Part shown: positions 1 through 6,715 of the stretch, one piece after another | Numbering within the stretch: position 1 is the stretch's first letter | Layout: every line of letters starts with the position of its first letter | Origin: Desulfobacterales bacterium | GTDB taxonomy: Bacteria > Desulfobacterota > Desulfobacteria > Desulfobacterales > DAOWNP01 | Direction of reading: 5' to 3' | Length of the DNA: 6,715 bases | Assembly: GCA_030149595.1 (NCBI GenBank) | Contig: JASFBI010000103.1 | Coordinates: 1 to 6,715 of the forward strand | Notes under the pieces: generated by a model | The model's input: only the letters and a program-made list of their open reading frames with translations | What the model was told of the DNA's origin: nothing | The model's database searches: none | Position numbers and translations under genes: made by a program

Positions 1-98
1 TACTACCTGTTCTAAAAGATAAGTTACCCGATGATATAAATATAGATGAGTTTAAGATTCTATCCTTATCGCAAAACAATAAAGTTTTTAAGGTGTAA
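1..98 (+). CDS. C-terminal end of an unidentified protein (5' truncated by window edge)
   Basis: Only the reading frame beginning at base 3 is open at the left edge; the other two forward frames stop within the first 21 bases. It reads 31 residues, beginning LPVLKDKLPDD and ending NNKVFKV, then TAA at 96-98. The composition (K, D, L, I, N) is protein-like and matches the AT-rich style of the window, but no domain or family is recognisable from so short a tail. The next start codon lies only 6 bases beyond the stop, and its ribosome binding site is inside this gene's last codons, so the two were probably one operon. Since the next gene resembles a restriction-associated ATPase, this could be another restriction-modification component; that is a guess from context only. 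Confidence 0.5.
   Translation, partial: LPVLKDKLPDDINIDEFKILSLSQNNKVFKV
90..95 (+). promoter_or_regulatory. Ribosome binding site of the broken AAA gene
   Basis: AAGGTG lies 9 bases before the ATG at 105 and overlaps the final codons of the upstream gene. This is a good Shine-Dalgarno match at normal spacing. It supports 105 as a genuine ancestral start codon even though the gene behind it is now broken. Confidence 0.55.
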
Positions 99-104
99 AA
101 GAAT

Positions 105-297
105 ATGAAGCTTAAACAGATAAAATTAAATGACAATTTCAGAAGCTTAGAAAGAGGGTTTGAGCTTTACTTTTCATCTGATAATTCAATATGATGAATA
201 TTTAAGCTATTTAACCGATGACACAAACTACTCTGCTCCTGAATCTGGACTGGTATTTCTGGACGATACTTTTTCTCAACAGGCTGTTACAGAATGA
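105..297 (+). pseudogene. Remnant of a restriction-system-associated AAA-type ATPase, internally deleted
   Basis: From the ATG at 105, 29 codons run to TGA at 192-194. The peptide (MKLKQIKLNDNFRSLERGF, then ELYFSSDNSI) resembles the N-terminus of AAA/SMC-like ATPases annotated as restriction-system-associated, which open with an FRSL..GFE..F strand and soon reach a Walker A loop of the type GxNGSGKS. Here no Walker A follows. Instead, near base 187, a second coding-like frame begins (QYDEYLSYLTDDTNYS, then SGLVFLDDTFSQQAV) and stops at TGA 295-297. The simplest reading is a gene that lost its middle by deletion, with the two ends now out of frame. A third frame, open from 218 to 412, might carry a further piece after about 288 (LLQNENLSNF) if a second frameshift occurred there, but this is weak. 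The family call rests on recall of its N-terminal pattern, not on a search. Alternatives are a short orphan ORF or unrelated noncoding DNA. Confidence 0.5.
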
Positions 298-298
298 A

Positions 299-327
299 AA
301 TTTGTCCAATTTCTGCATTGGGAAATT
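299..327 (+). other. Imperfect hairpin upstream of recC
   Basis: AATTT (299-303) and CCAAT (306-310) pair with ATTGG (317-321) and AAATT (323-327) around a 6-base loop. T305 can wobble-pair with G322, leaving G304 bulged. The octamer TTGTCCAA occurs at 302-309 and again at 326-333, so the hairpin is flanked by a short direct repeat. No T-run follows, so it is not a standard terminator. It could be a regulatory structure in the recC leader, a scar at the edge of the broken gene, or chance in AT-rich DNA. Confidence 0.3.
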
Positions 328-388
328 GTCCAAAACCAAACAAAATATAGTTCACTTTATTTCAACAGACAGGCTTTTAGATCAAGTC

Positions 389-396
389 AAGGGGGA
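389..396 (+). promoter_or_regulatory. Ribosome binding site of recC
   Basis: AAGGGGGA is the only G-rich purine run near the recC start. It lies 12 bases before the ATG at 409, a little farther than the usual 5-10. It supports the start at 409, where the family's N-terminal strand (IELFFSNHIELL) begins at once. Confidence 0.55.
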
Positions 397-408
397 ATAT
401 AGAAAAAT

Positions 409-3400
409 ATGAGTATAGAACTTTTTTTTAGCAACCATATAGAACTGCTTTCGGAAAAATTATCAGAAAATCTTTACAGCCAAAGAAATAATAATATTTT
501 AAAACCTTTACGGGTAATTATTCCAAATCAAAATTTAAGTAAATGGATTAAGATTTTTTTGGCAAAAAAAGATTCTGTTTTCATGAATATTGAGTGGGAA
601 TATCTTGAATCTGGACTGTGGAAAATATTACTTGAGTTAAACTCAGGTGAAATTTCTGCAACCCTTTTTGATAATGAAAAACTTAAAACTGTAATTTTAT
701 ATATATTATTAAACTTAGAAAAAACTGAAACAGATTTTCTGCCTCTGATTGAATATATGGGAGTTGAAGAAAAAGAGGGTGCAAAAACAAACTATGCTGT
801 AAAAGTATGGCAATTATCTGAAAAACTTGCAGGCCTTTTCAGAGAGTATGAGTTTCAGAGAACTGACATGATTTTGTCATGGATAGATGAAATACCTTTA
901 GAAAACAGAATGGAAATCTGTCAGCAAACACTTTATCTGAAAATAAAAAAACTTTTGTCAGAACACAGTAAAAAAACAGGAAAAAGTTTTTTTTCATTGA
1001 TGGATTTTTCCCGGGAAATTTTTAATAAAAAAAATATTATAAAAAAAGATATTGAAGATATACACCTTTTTGGATTTTCCCAGATTTCTAAGTTTCATAT
1101 AGATTTGATTGGCAATCTAAAAGAGTATTACAATATTTTTATTTATACCTTAAATCCTTCAAGAGAATTTTGGGAAGATGTAAAGACACCCTGGGAAAAA
1201 AAATGGATAAAAAGAAAAAAACCAGATGAAGATGAAAACAGTACTTTTTTAAAAGAAGATGATAATTTTTTACTTTCAGCCTGGGGGAAACAGGGACGTG
1301 AAAATGTTCGTATGCTCTGTGAATTGACCGATTATGAATTTAATTCATATTTTTTTACTGAAAAAAAGGCAGAAAACATATTACATAAAATACAGAATAA
1401 TATAACGACATTTTATTCTGAAAAAGAATCCGCACATGATTTATGCCAGGATTCATCTCTTCAGATATTTGCATGCCCGGGTATATTCAGAGAGGTTGAA
1501 ACAGTATATAACAGTATTATTTATAACCTTTCCATGGATAAAAACCTTGGCCTTTTAGATATAGCTGTTCTTGTACCGGATATGTCGGTCTATAAGCCGG
1601 TCTTTGATTCTGTTTTTAAAAAAAACTCACAATCTGTTTCATATAATCTTATAGACACAAATGCAGAAAAAGAGAGTATTTACGGTTCTGCTGTTCTTGG
1701 TATTTTATCTCTTACAGACGGGCGTTTTTCAAGAAAACAGATATTTGAACTTATTCTGAACCCCTGTTTTATGGAAAAATGGGAATTAGATTATAAAGAG
1801 ATTCAGGTTTTTGTAAAATGGGCAGATGCTTTAAATATATTTCACGGATTTGACGATAAAACAAAAAAAGCAAAGGGGTATGCAGATACTGAAAAGTTCA
1901 CATGGAAACAGGGTTTAAAACGTCTTAAAATGTCAAAAATCATGGCTTCACCCCAAGAGTCTGACATAAATAAAAAGTTTGGTTATTTTGAAAATATTGT
2001 GCCGTTTAGCAATATAGATACAGACGATATTGTATTAATGGAAAAATTTTGCGAAATAGTTGAAACAATTTATTATTGTGTAACAAAAATAGAAAAATTA
2101 GAAACAACCTGCCTTGCGTGGAAAGAGATATTTTTTAGTGTGTGCCGGGAACTTATAAAAATTCCGGAAAAACAAAAAGGTGAAAAAAGGGTTGAAACAG
2201 CACTGATTAAAGCTTTTGACAATTTATCCCTCTTTGATGACCTCTCTTTGACATCGTGTTCTAAAACCATAAATATTGAAATAATAAGAGAGTTTGTCCG
2301 GTTAAATATTTGCAGTGTTACCGGTGGAACAGGTGATTATCTTGTTAGCGGTATTACTGTTTCAGGGCTTTTACCAATGCGTCCAATGCCTTTTAAAATA
2401 ATTTATATTTTAGGATTAGAAGAGGGAAAGTTTCCAGGAAAACCGGAAACATCATCTTTGGATCTTCGTTTGTCCAATAAAAAAAGAAGTGACATAAATA
2501 TTCCTGAAAGAAACAGTTATCTTTTTTTGGAAATTTTACTCTCTGTAAGAGAAAAATTATATATAAGCTATATTAAAAGAGATCTTCAAAAAGACAGGAT
2601 TTTACAAAAAAGTCTTATTGTAAATCAATTGGTCCATTATATAAATGAGGAAATTTTTTTAAATAAAAAAGTTTTTAAAGAACAGGAAGTTCCTCTAAAA
2701 GGAAGCAGTCTTGCTTATATAAAACAGGATGCTGTAACTCATTGGTCTGATGTAATAATAAATTATTCAGTTTCTGACCGCGTTTCATGTTTTTGTACAA
2801 ATAATTTATATAACAGGTATACTAACTTTTTTTCAGATAAGGATCATAAAAAAATAGAAGCTTTAAACCCTGATTTTTCTATATCTGATATTGAAAAAAA
2901 CGAAATATTAAACCCCGTAGACTCAAAAAAAAGCAGACAAAAAATCAGAATAAAACAGCTTAAAAAATTCATGGAAGACCCGGCAGTGTATGGCCTGTAT
3001 TATAACTCAGGGATAAAAAATTCTAAAGAGAGTATATCCAATACTATATTAAACGAAGATGAGCCTTTTTTTTCCATGTTTCCATTTGATTACAGTATAA
3101 AAAAAACAGTTTTAACAAGCTGGATAGATAATGAACTTTTTCTTAATAACTCTTTAAAACTAAGTGATTTTTTGGATAAGCTCTATGAAGATTACAAAAG
3201 AAAAAGCATAACACCAGAAGGAGTTTTTTCAGAACATGACAAAAAAAGGCTGGAAAAAGAGGTTGTGGAGATTAAGGATGTTGTTTCTCCAATATTAGAA
3301 GAGATGAAAAAAGCAAAAGAAATATACGGATCAGTTACTCTGGGTGAACATACAGAACAAAATATACCAAGAACAGATAATCTGCCAAAAAAGAGCATCC

Positions 3401-3993
3401 CTTCTCTGAAACTAAAAATAGATACAAAAGATTATACAGGACGAAGCATAGATATAGATGTTGAATTAAGCGGTGATTTGTTCTGGATCTGGAAGGATTG
3501 TGATAATATATGGCATGTACCTGTATTAACCATGTCTGCAAAAAAGCAAAAAGAACCTGATAAATATCTGTTTGAACCCCTGTTGTTTTACCTTGCCTGT
3601 TTTGCTGAAAAATCATTTTTTGAAGAGAGTGCTCCAGAGATATGTTTTCACATGATTTATAACAGGGGCGTTACAAAAATAAAATTTAATTTATCCGGTA
3701 TGGATGCAGAAAACTATCTTAAAAAGTTATTATCTGATTTTCTTAACGAAAAAGAGATTTTCTGGATGCCCTTTGAAACCATAAAAAAACTCTCCATAAA
3801 ACCATATGTTTTAAATAAAGAAGAGAATGGCGAAAAAAAAGATAACTATTTTTTAGAAGTTTTATCTGCTTTTCATGAATCAGAAGATATTGCAACTGTT
3901 TTGGCAAAACCATGTGTATCTGAAAAAGTATTTGATACTGTATACGACCGATTTAAAATTTTTTTCCCGATTCAGAACAAAAAAGCCACTTAA
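409..3993 (+). CDS. recC: RecC, exodeoxyribonuclease V gamma subunit
   Basis: RecC is the scaffold of the RecBCD helicase-nuclease. It splits the duplex, feeds the strands to RecB and RecD, and scans one strand for Chi during cytoplasmic double-strand break repair. The protein is 1194 aa; E. coli RecC is 1122. Family blocks appear in order: the N-terminal ELFFSNHIELL, PNQNLSKW (39-46) and the NIEW..W block (60-71); AWGKQGRE (291-298); FREVE (360-364); LPMRPMPFK (655-663) running into ILGLEEGKFPG; then SYLFLEILLS and KLYISYIKRD; and QLKKFMEDPAVYG (850-862), which opens the C-terminal nuclease-like domain. There is no Walker A motif, as expected for RecC's degenerate helicase fold. The reading frame is intact from start to TAA. 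The start is supported by the upstream G-rich site and by immediate homology. It is followed after 76 bases by recB. Several residues that read Chi in E. coli RecC appear changed. Homology to AddB is excluded by the RecC-specific N-terminus and the RecB partner. Confidence 0.95.
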   Translation: MSIELFFSNHIELLSEKLSENLYSQRNNNILKPLRVIIPNQNLSKWIKIFLAKKDSVFMNIEWEYLESGLWKILLELNSGEISATLFDNEKLKTVILYILLNLEKTETDFLPLIEYMGVEEKEGAKTNYAVKVWQLSEKLAGLFREYEFQRTDMILSWIDEIPLENRMEICQQTLYLKIKKLLSEHSKKTGKSFFSLMDFSREIFNKKNIIKKDIEDIHLFGFSQISKFHIDLIGNLKEYYNIFIYTLNPSREFWEDVKTPWEKKWIKRKKPDEDENSTFLKEDDNFLLSAWGKQGRENVRMLCELTDYEFNSYFFTEKKAENILHKIQNNITTFYSEKESAHDLCQDSSLQIFACPGIFREVETVYNSIIYNLSMDKNLGLLDIAVLVPDMSVYKPVFDSVFKKNSQSVSYNLIDTNAEKESIYGSAVLGILSLTDGRFSRKQIFELILNPCFMEKWELDYKEIQVFVKWADALNIFHGFDDKTKKAKGYADTEKFTWKQGLKRLKMSKIMASPQESDINKKFGYFENIVPFSNIDTDDIVLMEKFCEIVETIYYCVTKIEKLETTCLAWKEIFFSVCRELIKIPEKQKGEKRVETALIKAFDNLSLFDDLSLTSCSKTINIEIIREFVRLNICSVTGGTGDYLVSGITVSGLLPMRPMPFKIIYILGLEEGKFPGKPETSSLDLRLSNKKRSDINIPERNSYLFLEILLSVREKLYISYIKRDLQKDRILQKSLIVNQLVHYINEEIFLNKKVFKEQEVPLKGSSLAYIKQDAVTHWSDVIINYSVSDRVSCFCTNNLYNRYTNFFSDKDHKKIEALNPDFSISDIEKNEILNPVDSKKSRQKIRIKQLKKFMEDPAVYGLYYNSGIKNSKESISNTILNEDEPFFSMFPFDYSIKKTVLTSWIDNELFLNNSLKLSDFLDKLYEDYKRKSITPEGVFSEHDKKRLEKEVVEIKDVVSPILEEMKKAKEIYGSVTLGEHTEQNIPRTDNLPKKSIPSLKLKIDTKDYTGRSIDIDVELSGDLFWIWKDCDNIWHVPVLTMSAKKQKEPDKYLFEPLLFYLACFAEKSFFEESAPEICFHMIYNRGVTKIKFNLSGMDAENYLKKLLSDFLNEKEIFWMPFETIKKLSIKPYVLNKEENGEKKDNYFLEVLSAFHESEDIATVLAKPCVSEKVFDTVYDRFKIFFPIQNKKAT

Positions 3994-4030
3994 AAAATTA
4001 AAAGCAGTCTCTTAACTGTTTTTAATTTTT
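3993..4030 (+). terminator. Stem-loop between recC and recB, possible weak bidirectional terminator or attenuator
   Basis: A 16-base left arm (3993-4008) pairs with 4015-4030 around the 6-base loop CTCTTA. Every position pairs, with one G·U wobble (G4004 with T4019). The outer stem is A5-TT-A4 against T5-AA-T5, so it carries an A-tract before and a T-tract after the short core GCAGT/ACTGT. This shape fits an intrinsic terminator readable in both directions, but the core has only two G-C pairs plus the wobble, so termination may be partial. The left arm begins at the last base of the recC stop codon, so a ribosome finishing recC would cover and melt it. It could also be a stabilising 3' structure for the recC message. 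Confidence 0.5.
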
Positions 4031-4069
4031 AAATTTAATATTAAACCTGGTATCTAAAAATAATAAACT

Positions 4070-6715
4070 ATGAAATATATTCCCGTAACAGATTGCAAGA
4101 AGATCAGTCTAAATAATCATGCACTAATAGAAGCATCTGCAGGAACCGGAAAAACCTATACCATAGAAAACCTGGTAACAAGGTTTTTAATGGAGCGGGA
4201 TGACCTGTCGGTAGAAAATATACTTTTGGTAACCTATACTGAAAAAGCAACCTGTGAGCTAAAAATAAGAATCAGGGAAAATCTGGAAAAACTTATTTGT
4301 GAAAATACAGAAAATAAAAAAGAGACTCTGAAGTTAAAAACAGCTTTAGATGCCTTTGATACATCATCTATTTATACTATACATGGCTTTTGTAATACTA
4401 TTTTAACTGATTTTGCATTTGAGAGCAGGACTCTTTTTAAAAACCAGCTTATAAATGACACCCCCCTTTTTGAACATATGTTAAAAGAGCAGATGAGAAA
4501 GGACTGGGCAGATTTTTTTGGAGATGATTTTAGTGATATATTAAATCTGTCCGGTTTTAATGAAAAAAGAGAAGCCTTTTTATCAATTATAGTAAATATT
4601 GCAGCAAGGGTATATAAACCAGGTGTGGGAGACAGACTGATACCTGATTTTGAAGATACTGATTTTTACAGTTTAAAATCCGATCTATTAAAAAAACTTG
4701 TGGAATTAAAAGAGATTATACTTTGTGATCCTTTACTTTCCCAGGGTTATGAAAAACTAAATATAAATTTACGGACAAAAAAATCATTAAAAGAGAAAAT
4801 TGTAATCCCTTTGGAAGAATTTTTCCAAAACATGGACGACGCAAAAGTAGATTTTAATGCTCTTTCTGAATTGATAGATCAGATTAAATCTGCCAAAACT
4901 TCAGATATTAAAGGGATTGATACGCTTATTCCTGTAAAATGGCTTAAAAAAGGCAATAACATTACAGACTGTCCTGGCCTTGAAAAAATTGTGGAAAAAG
5001 TAAAAAGCCTTATGTCTGTTTATACAAAACTTGTTTATTTTCTCAGTATATGGTCAATAAAAAAGCTTGTAAAAGACACTTCATTTAAAAAAATAGAAAA
5101 TGGCTGGATAAGTTATGACGATATGCTTTTAAATGTTGACCTGGCATTAAACAGTGCAAATTCTGAAACTCTTTTGACAAAACTGCGGCAAAAATACAAG
5201 GTGGCTTTTGTAGATGAATTTCAGGATACAGATCCCATTCAGTGGAGGATTTTCAAGAAGATATTTCTTGAGAAACCTTTAGATAAAAATCAGATAGATA
5301 AAAATCAAAATTTTCTTTTTTTAATAGGAGATCCAAAACAGGCCATTTATTCCTTTAGAGGTGCAGATATTTTTGCATATCTTGATGCAAAAAAAGAGAT
5401 GGAATTTCTGTCTGAAAATAAAAAAGCCAATCTGTACACCCTTGCTGAAAACTGGCGTTCTACACCAGAACTTATTGAAATATTTAATAAACTTTTTATT
5501 TGTAATACATGGTTTGGCAGCGAAACATCCGATGTTTTTTCCATTAACTATAAAGAGGTTCTATCTCCGGGTAAAAAAAAATTACCAGAAAGCATAAAAG
5601 AAGATCAATCCCTGCGTCCTGCTTTAAATATTATTGATTTAAAAGCCTGTGAAACCTTAAGTGCTGCCAAACCTTATCTTGCAAAATTTATTACAGATGA
5701 GATTATTCATATTATACATAACAGTAAAATAGTAATCAGAAAAAAAGATGGTGAAGAGAGAGATATTAATTATGGTGATATTTGTATTCTTGTGCGTGGA
5801 AAACCTGATATAAAAGCATTGGAACCGGAATTTATACAAAAACAGATACCATATTCATTTTATAAAAAACCGGGATTGTTCACAAGTATTGAAGCAGAGT
5901 ATCTAAATATTTTATTTTGTGCTGTTGCTGATCCTGAAAATATGTCAAATGTAAAAAAAGCACTGCTGACCCCTTTTTTTAACTGTAAAACAGCTGATCT
6001 GTATAAACTTGATACATTATCTGTATTTCATCCCATAAAAAAGACTCTTTTTTTGTGGAACAGGTATGCAGAGACAAAAAAAATCAGTACTCTTTTTAAA
6101 TCTATCATGGAAGAGTCAGGAATTATTTTCAGGGAATCAGGATCTTTAGGCTGGGAAAGAACTATTACAAATTATAATCAGCTGCTTGAGTTTCTTGAAA
6201 TTGAAGCATATTCAGGTAATCTTGATTTTAATGGAATTATGAGCATGCTTGACTGCAATATGAAAAACTTAAGTGCAGGCGGAGAAGATGCAGATATTCA
6301 TCAAACAGAGACCAGAGAAAAAAAAGTCCAGATTATGACCATGCATGTGAGTAAGGGATTGCAGTTTCCTGTTGTTTTTATAGGAGGAGGTCTTACAAAG
6401 CATCCTTTTCAGCAGTATAATCTGTATCATCAGGCAGACAAAAACAAAAATGCCCGTAAAATAATTGATATTACAAAGAATTCAGGCATAAAAGAGAGCA
6501 AAACTGAACAGGAAGGAGAAGATAAAAGACTCTTTTATGTTGCTCTTACAAGGGCACAGTTTAAACTCTATATCCCATATTTTCCAAACAAACAGAAAAG
6601 CAGCTGGATAGGTCCGCTCGCAAAATTTGTGTCATTGAGTTTAGAGGCAGCTTATTTAAAAGAGACCAGCGCTACATTTGATTTAACAACACATGAAATA
6701 ACAAAGAAATATACG
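4070..6715 (+). CDS. recB: RecB, exodeoxyribonuclease V beta subunit (3' truncated by window edge)
   Basis: RecB is the 3'-to-5' SF1A helicase and, through its C-terminal domain, the nuclease of RecBCD. The visible 882 codons hold all the helicase motifs: Walker A ASAGTGKT (22-29); motif Ia VTYTEKAT (54-61); TIHGFC (103-108); the RecB-type ISYDDML (347-353); motif II VDEFQDTD (381-388); motif III GDPKQAIYSFRGAD (420-433); motif IV NWRS (461-464); motif V MTMHVSKGLQFP (756-767) and motif VI RLFYVALTRA (820-829). Catalytic K28 and D382/E383 are present, so the motor looks active. The linker and nuclease domain lie past the edge; E. coli RecB is 1180 aa, so roughly 300 residues are probably missing. 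ATG 4070 is the only plausible start: an in-frame TAA sits at 4064-4066, and the next ATG (codon 41) falls after Walker A. No Shine-Dalgarno is visible. It follows recC in the same direction across a stem-loop; recD would be expected downstream. Confidence 0.95.
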   Translation, partial: MKYIPVTDCKKISLNNHALIEASAGTGKTYTIENLVTRFLMERDDLSVENILLVTYTEKATCELKIRIRENLEKLICENTENKKETLKLKTALDAFDTSSIYTIHGFCNTILTDFAFESRTLFKNQLINDTPLFEHMLKEQMRKDWADFFGDDFSDILNLSGFNEKREAFLSIIVNIAARVYKPGVGDRLIPDFEDTDFYSLKSDLLKKLVELKEIILCDPLLSQGYEKLNINLRTKKSLKEKIVIPLEEFFQNMDDAKVDFNALSELIDQIKSAKTSDIKGIDTLIPVKWLKKGNNITDCPGLEKIVEKVKSLMSVYTKLVYFLSIWSIKKLVKDTSFKKIENGWISYDDMLLNVDLALNSANSETLLTKLRQKYKVAFVDEFQDTDPIQWRIFKKIFLEKPLDKNQIDKNQNFLFLIGDPKQAIYSFRGADIFAYLDAKKEMEFLSENKKANLYTLAENWRSTPELIEIFNKLFICNTWFGSETSDVFSINYKEVLSPGKKKLPESIKEDQSLRPALNIIDLKACETLSAAKPYLAKFITDEIIHIIHNSKIVIRKKDGEERDINYGDICILVRGKPDIKALEPEFIQKQIPYSFYKKPGLFTSIEAEYLNILFCAVADPENMSNVKKALLTPFFNCKTADLYKLDTLSVFHPIKKTLFLWNRYAETKKISTLFKSIMEESGIIFRESGSLGWERTITNYNQLLEFLEIEAYSGNLDFNGIMSMLDCNMKNLSAGGEDADIHQTETREKKVQIMTMHVSKGLQFPVVFIGGGLTKHPFQQYNLYHQADKNKNARKIIDITKNSGIKESKTEQEGEDKRLFYVALTRAQFKLYIPYFPNKQKSSWIGPLAKFVSLSLEAAYLKETSATFDLTTHEITKKYT
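5281..5307 (+). repeat. Short 15-base tandem duplication inside recB
   Basis: AGATAAAAATCA occurs at 5281-5292 and again at 5296-5307, a 12-base identity with a period of 15. It encodes DKNQ twice (residues 405-408 and 410-413), in the linker between motif II and the strand leading to motif III. The period is a whole number of codons, so the frame is kept. This looks like a replication-slippage insertion in a surface loop. Confidence 0.6.

Noticed and set aside
326..351. Possible recC promoter, TTGTCC (326-331) with TATAGT (346-351)
   Set aside because: The spacer is only 14 bases against the usual 16-18, and in DNA this AT-rich -10-like hexamers occur everywhere.
422..429. T8 tract at codons 5-8 of recC (also A8 and T8 runs elsewhere) as a phase-variation switch
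   Set aside because: Runs of this length are common throughout this AT-rich sequence and the frame is intact. Nothing marks them as switching sites.
2311..2352. Glycine-rich segment TGGTGDYLVSG in RecC as a possible nucleotide-binding loop
   Set aside because: It lacks the lysine and S/T of a Walker A motif and lies just before the LPMRPMPFK block, where RecC proteins have a non-catalytic segment.
3335..3616. 93-codon reverse-strand open frame, and similar reverse frames at 2073-2270, 3192-3398, 5347-5544 and 5657-5839
   Set aside because: All lie antisense within clearly coding recC or recB, have no binding site or recognisable domain, and are expected by chance opposite AT-rich genes.
4034..4045. 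Perfect 12-base palindrome TTTAATATTAAA before recB
   Set aside because: It is made only of A and T and is short enough to arise by chance here. No repeat of it or promoter geometry supports an operator.
5361..5597. 78-codon forward open frame inside recB
   Set aside because: It overlaps the conserved RecB frame between motif III and the region after NWRS, in another phase. The RecB frame explains the bases.
1..6715. CRISPR array, tRNA, insertion sequence ends or a novel system
   Set aside because: No regularly spaced repeats, tRNA-like cloverleaf or terminal inverted repeats with target duplications were seen. The window is almost filled by two well-known repair genes.

Overview
The window is about two-thirds or more A+T by eye, with codon use rich in AAA, TTA and ATA. 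It carries the start of a RecBCD-type exonuclease V locus on the + strand. A complete recC (409-3993) is followed by a recB that is open to the window edge (4070-6715, 882 codons visible). The gene order and protein character would fit an AT-rich Gram-negative bacterium such as a member of the Desulfobacterota. That placement is inference from style only, because no rRNA or lineage marker is present.

Region 1-408 is a degraded junction. It holds the last 31 codons of an unidentified protein, then after a proper ribosome binding site the first 29 codons of what looks like a restriction-system-associated AAA ATPase. That second gene is broken: the ATP-binding core is missing and a short coding-like segment follows in another frame. 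The locus therefore seems to adjoin an eroded defence (restriction) operon. The last ~110 bases before recC hold an imperfect hairpin and the recC ribosome binding site.

Region 409-3993 encodes RecC (1194 aa), the DNA-splitting and Chi-scanning subunit with a dead helicase fold. The 76-base gap to recB contains a 16-bp stem-loop that starts at the last base of the recC stop codon. It resembles a weak bidirectional terminator or attenuator. RecB starts at 4070 without a visible Shine-Dalgarno. The visible part is the full SF1A helicase motif set; its C-terminal nuclease domain lies beyond the window.

RecB and RecC would assemble with RecD, expected downstream but not seen, to process double-strand breaks and degrade foreign linear DNA. 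No undescribed system is evident. The points most worth checking are the substituted Chi-contact residues in RecC, the broken AAA gene, and the recC-recB stem-loop.
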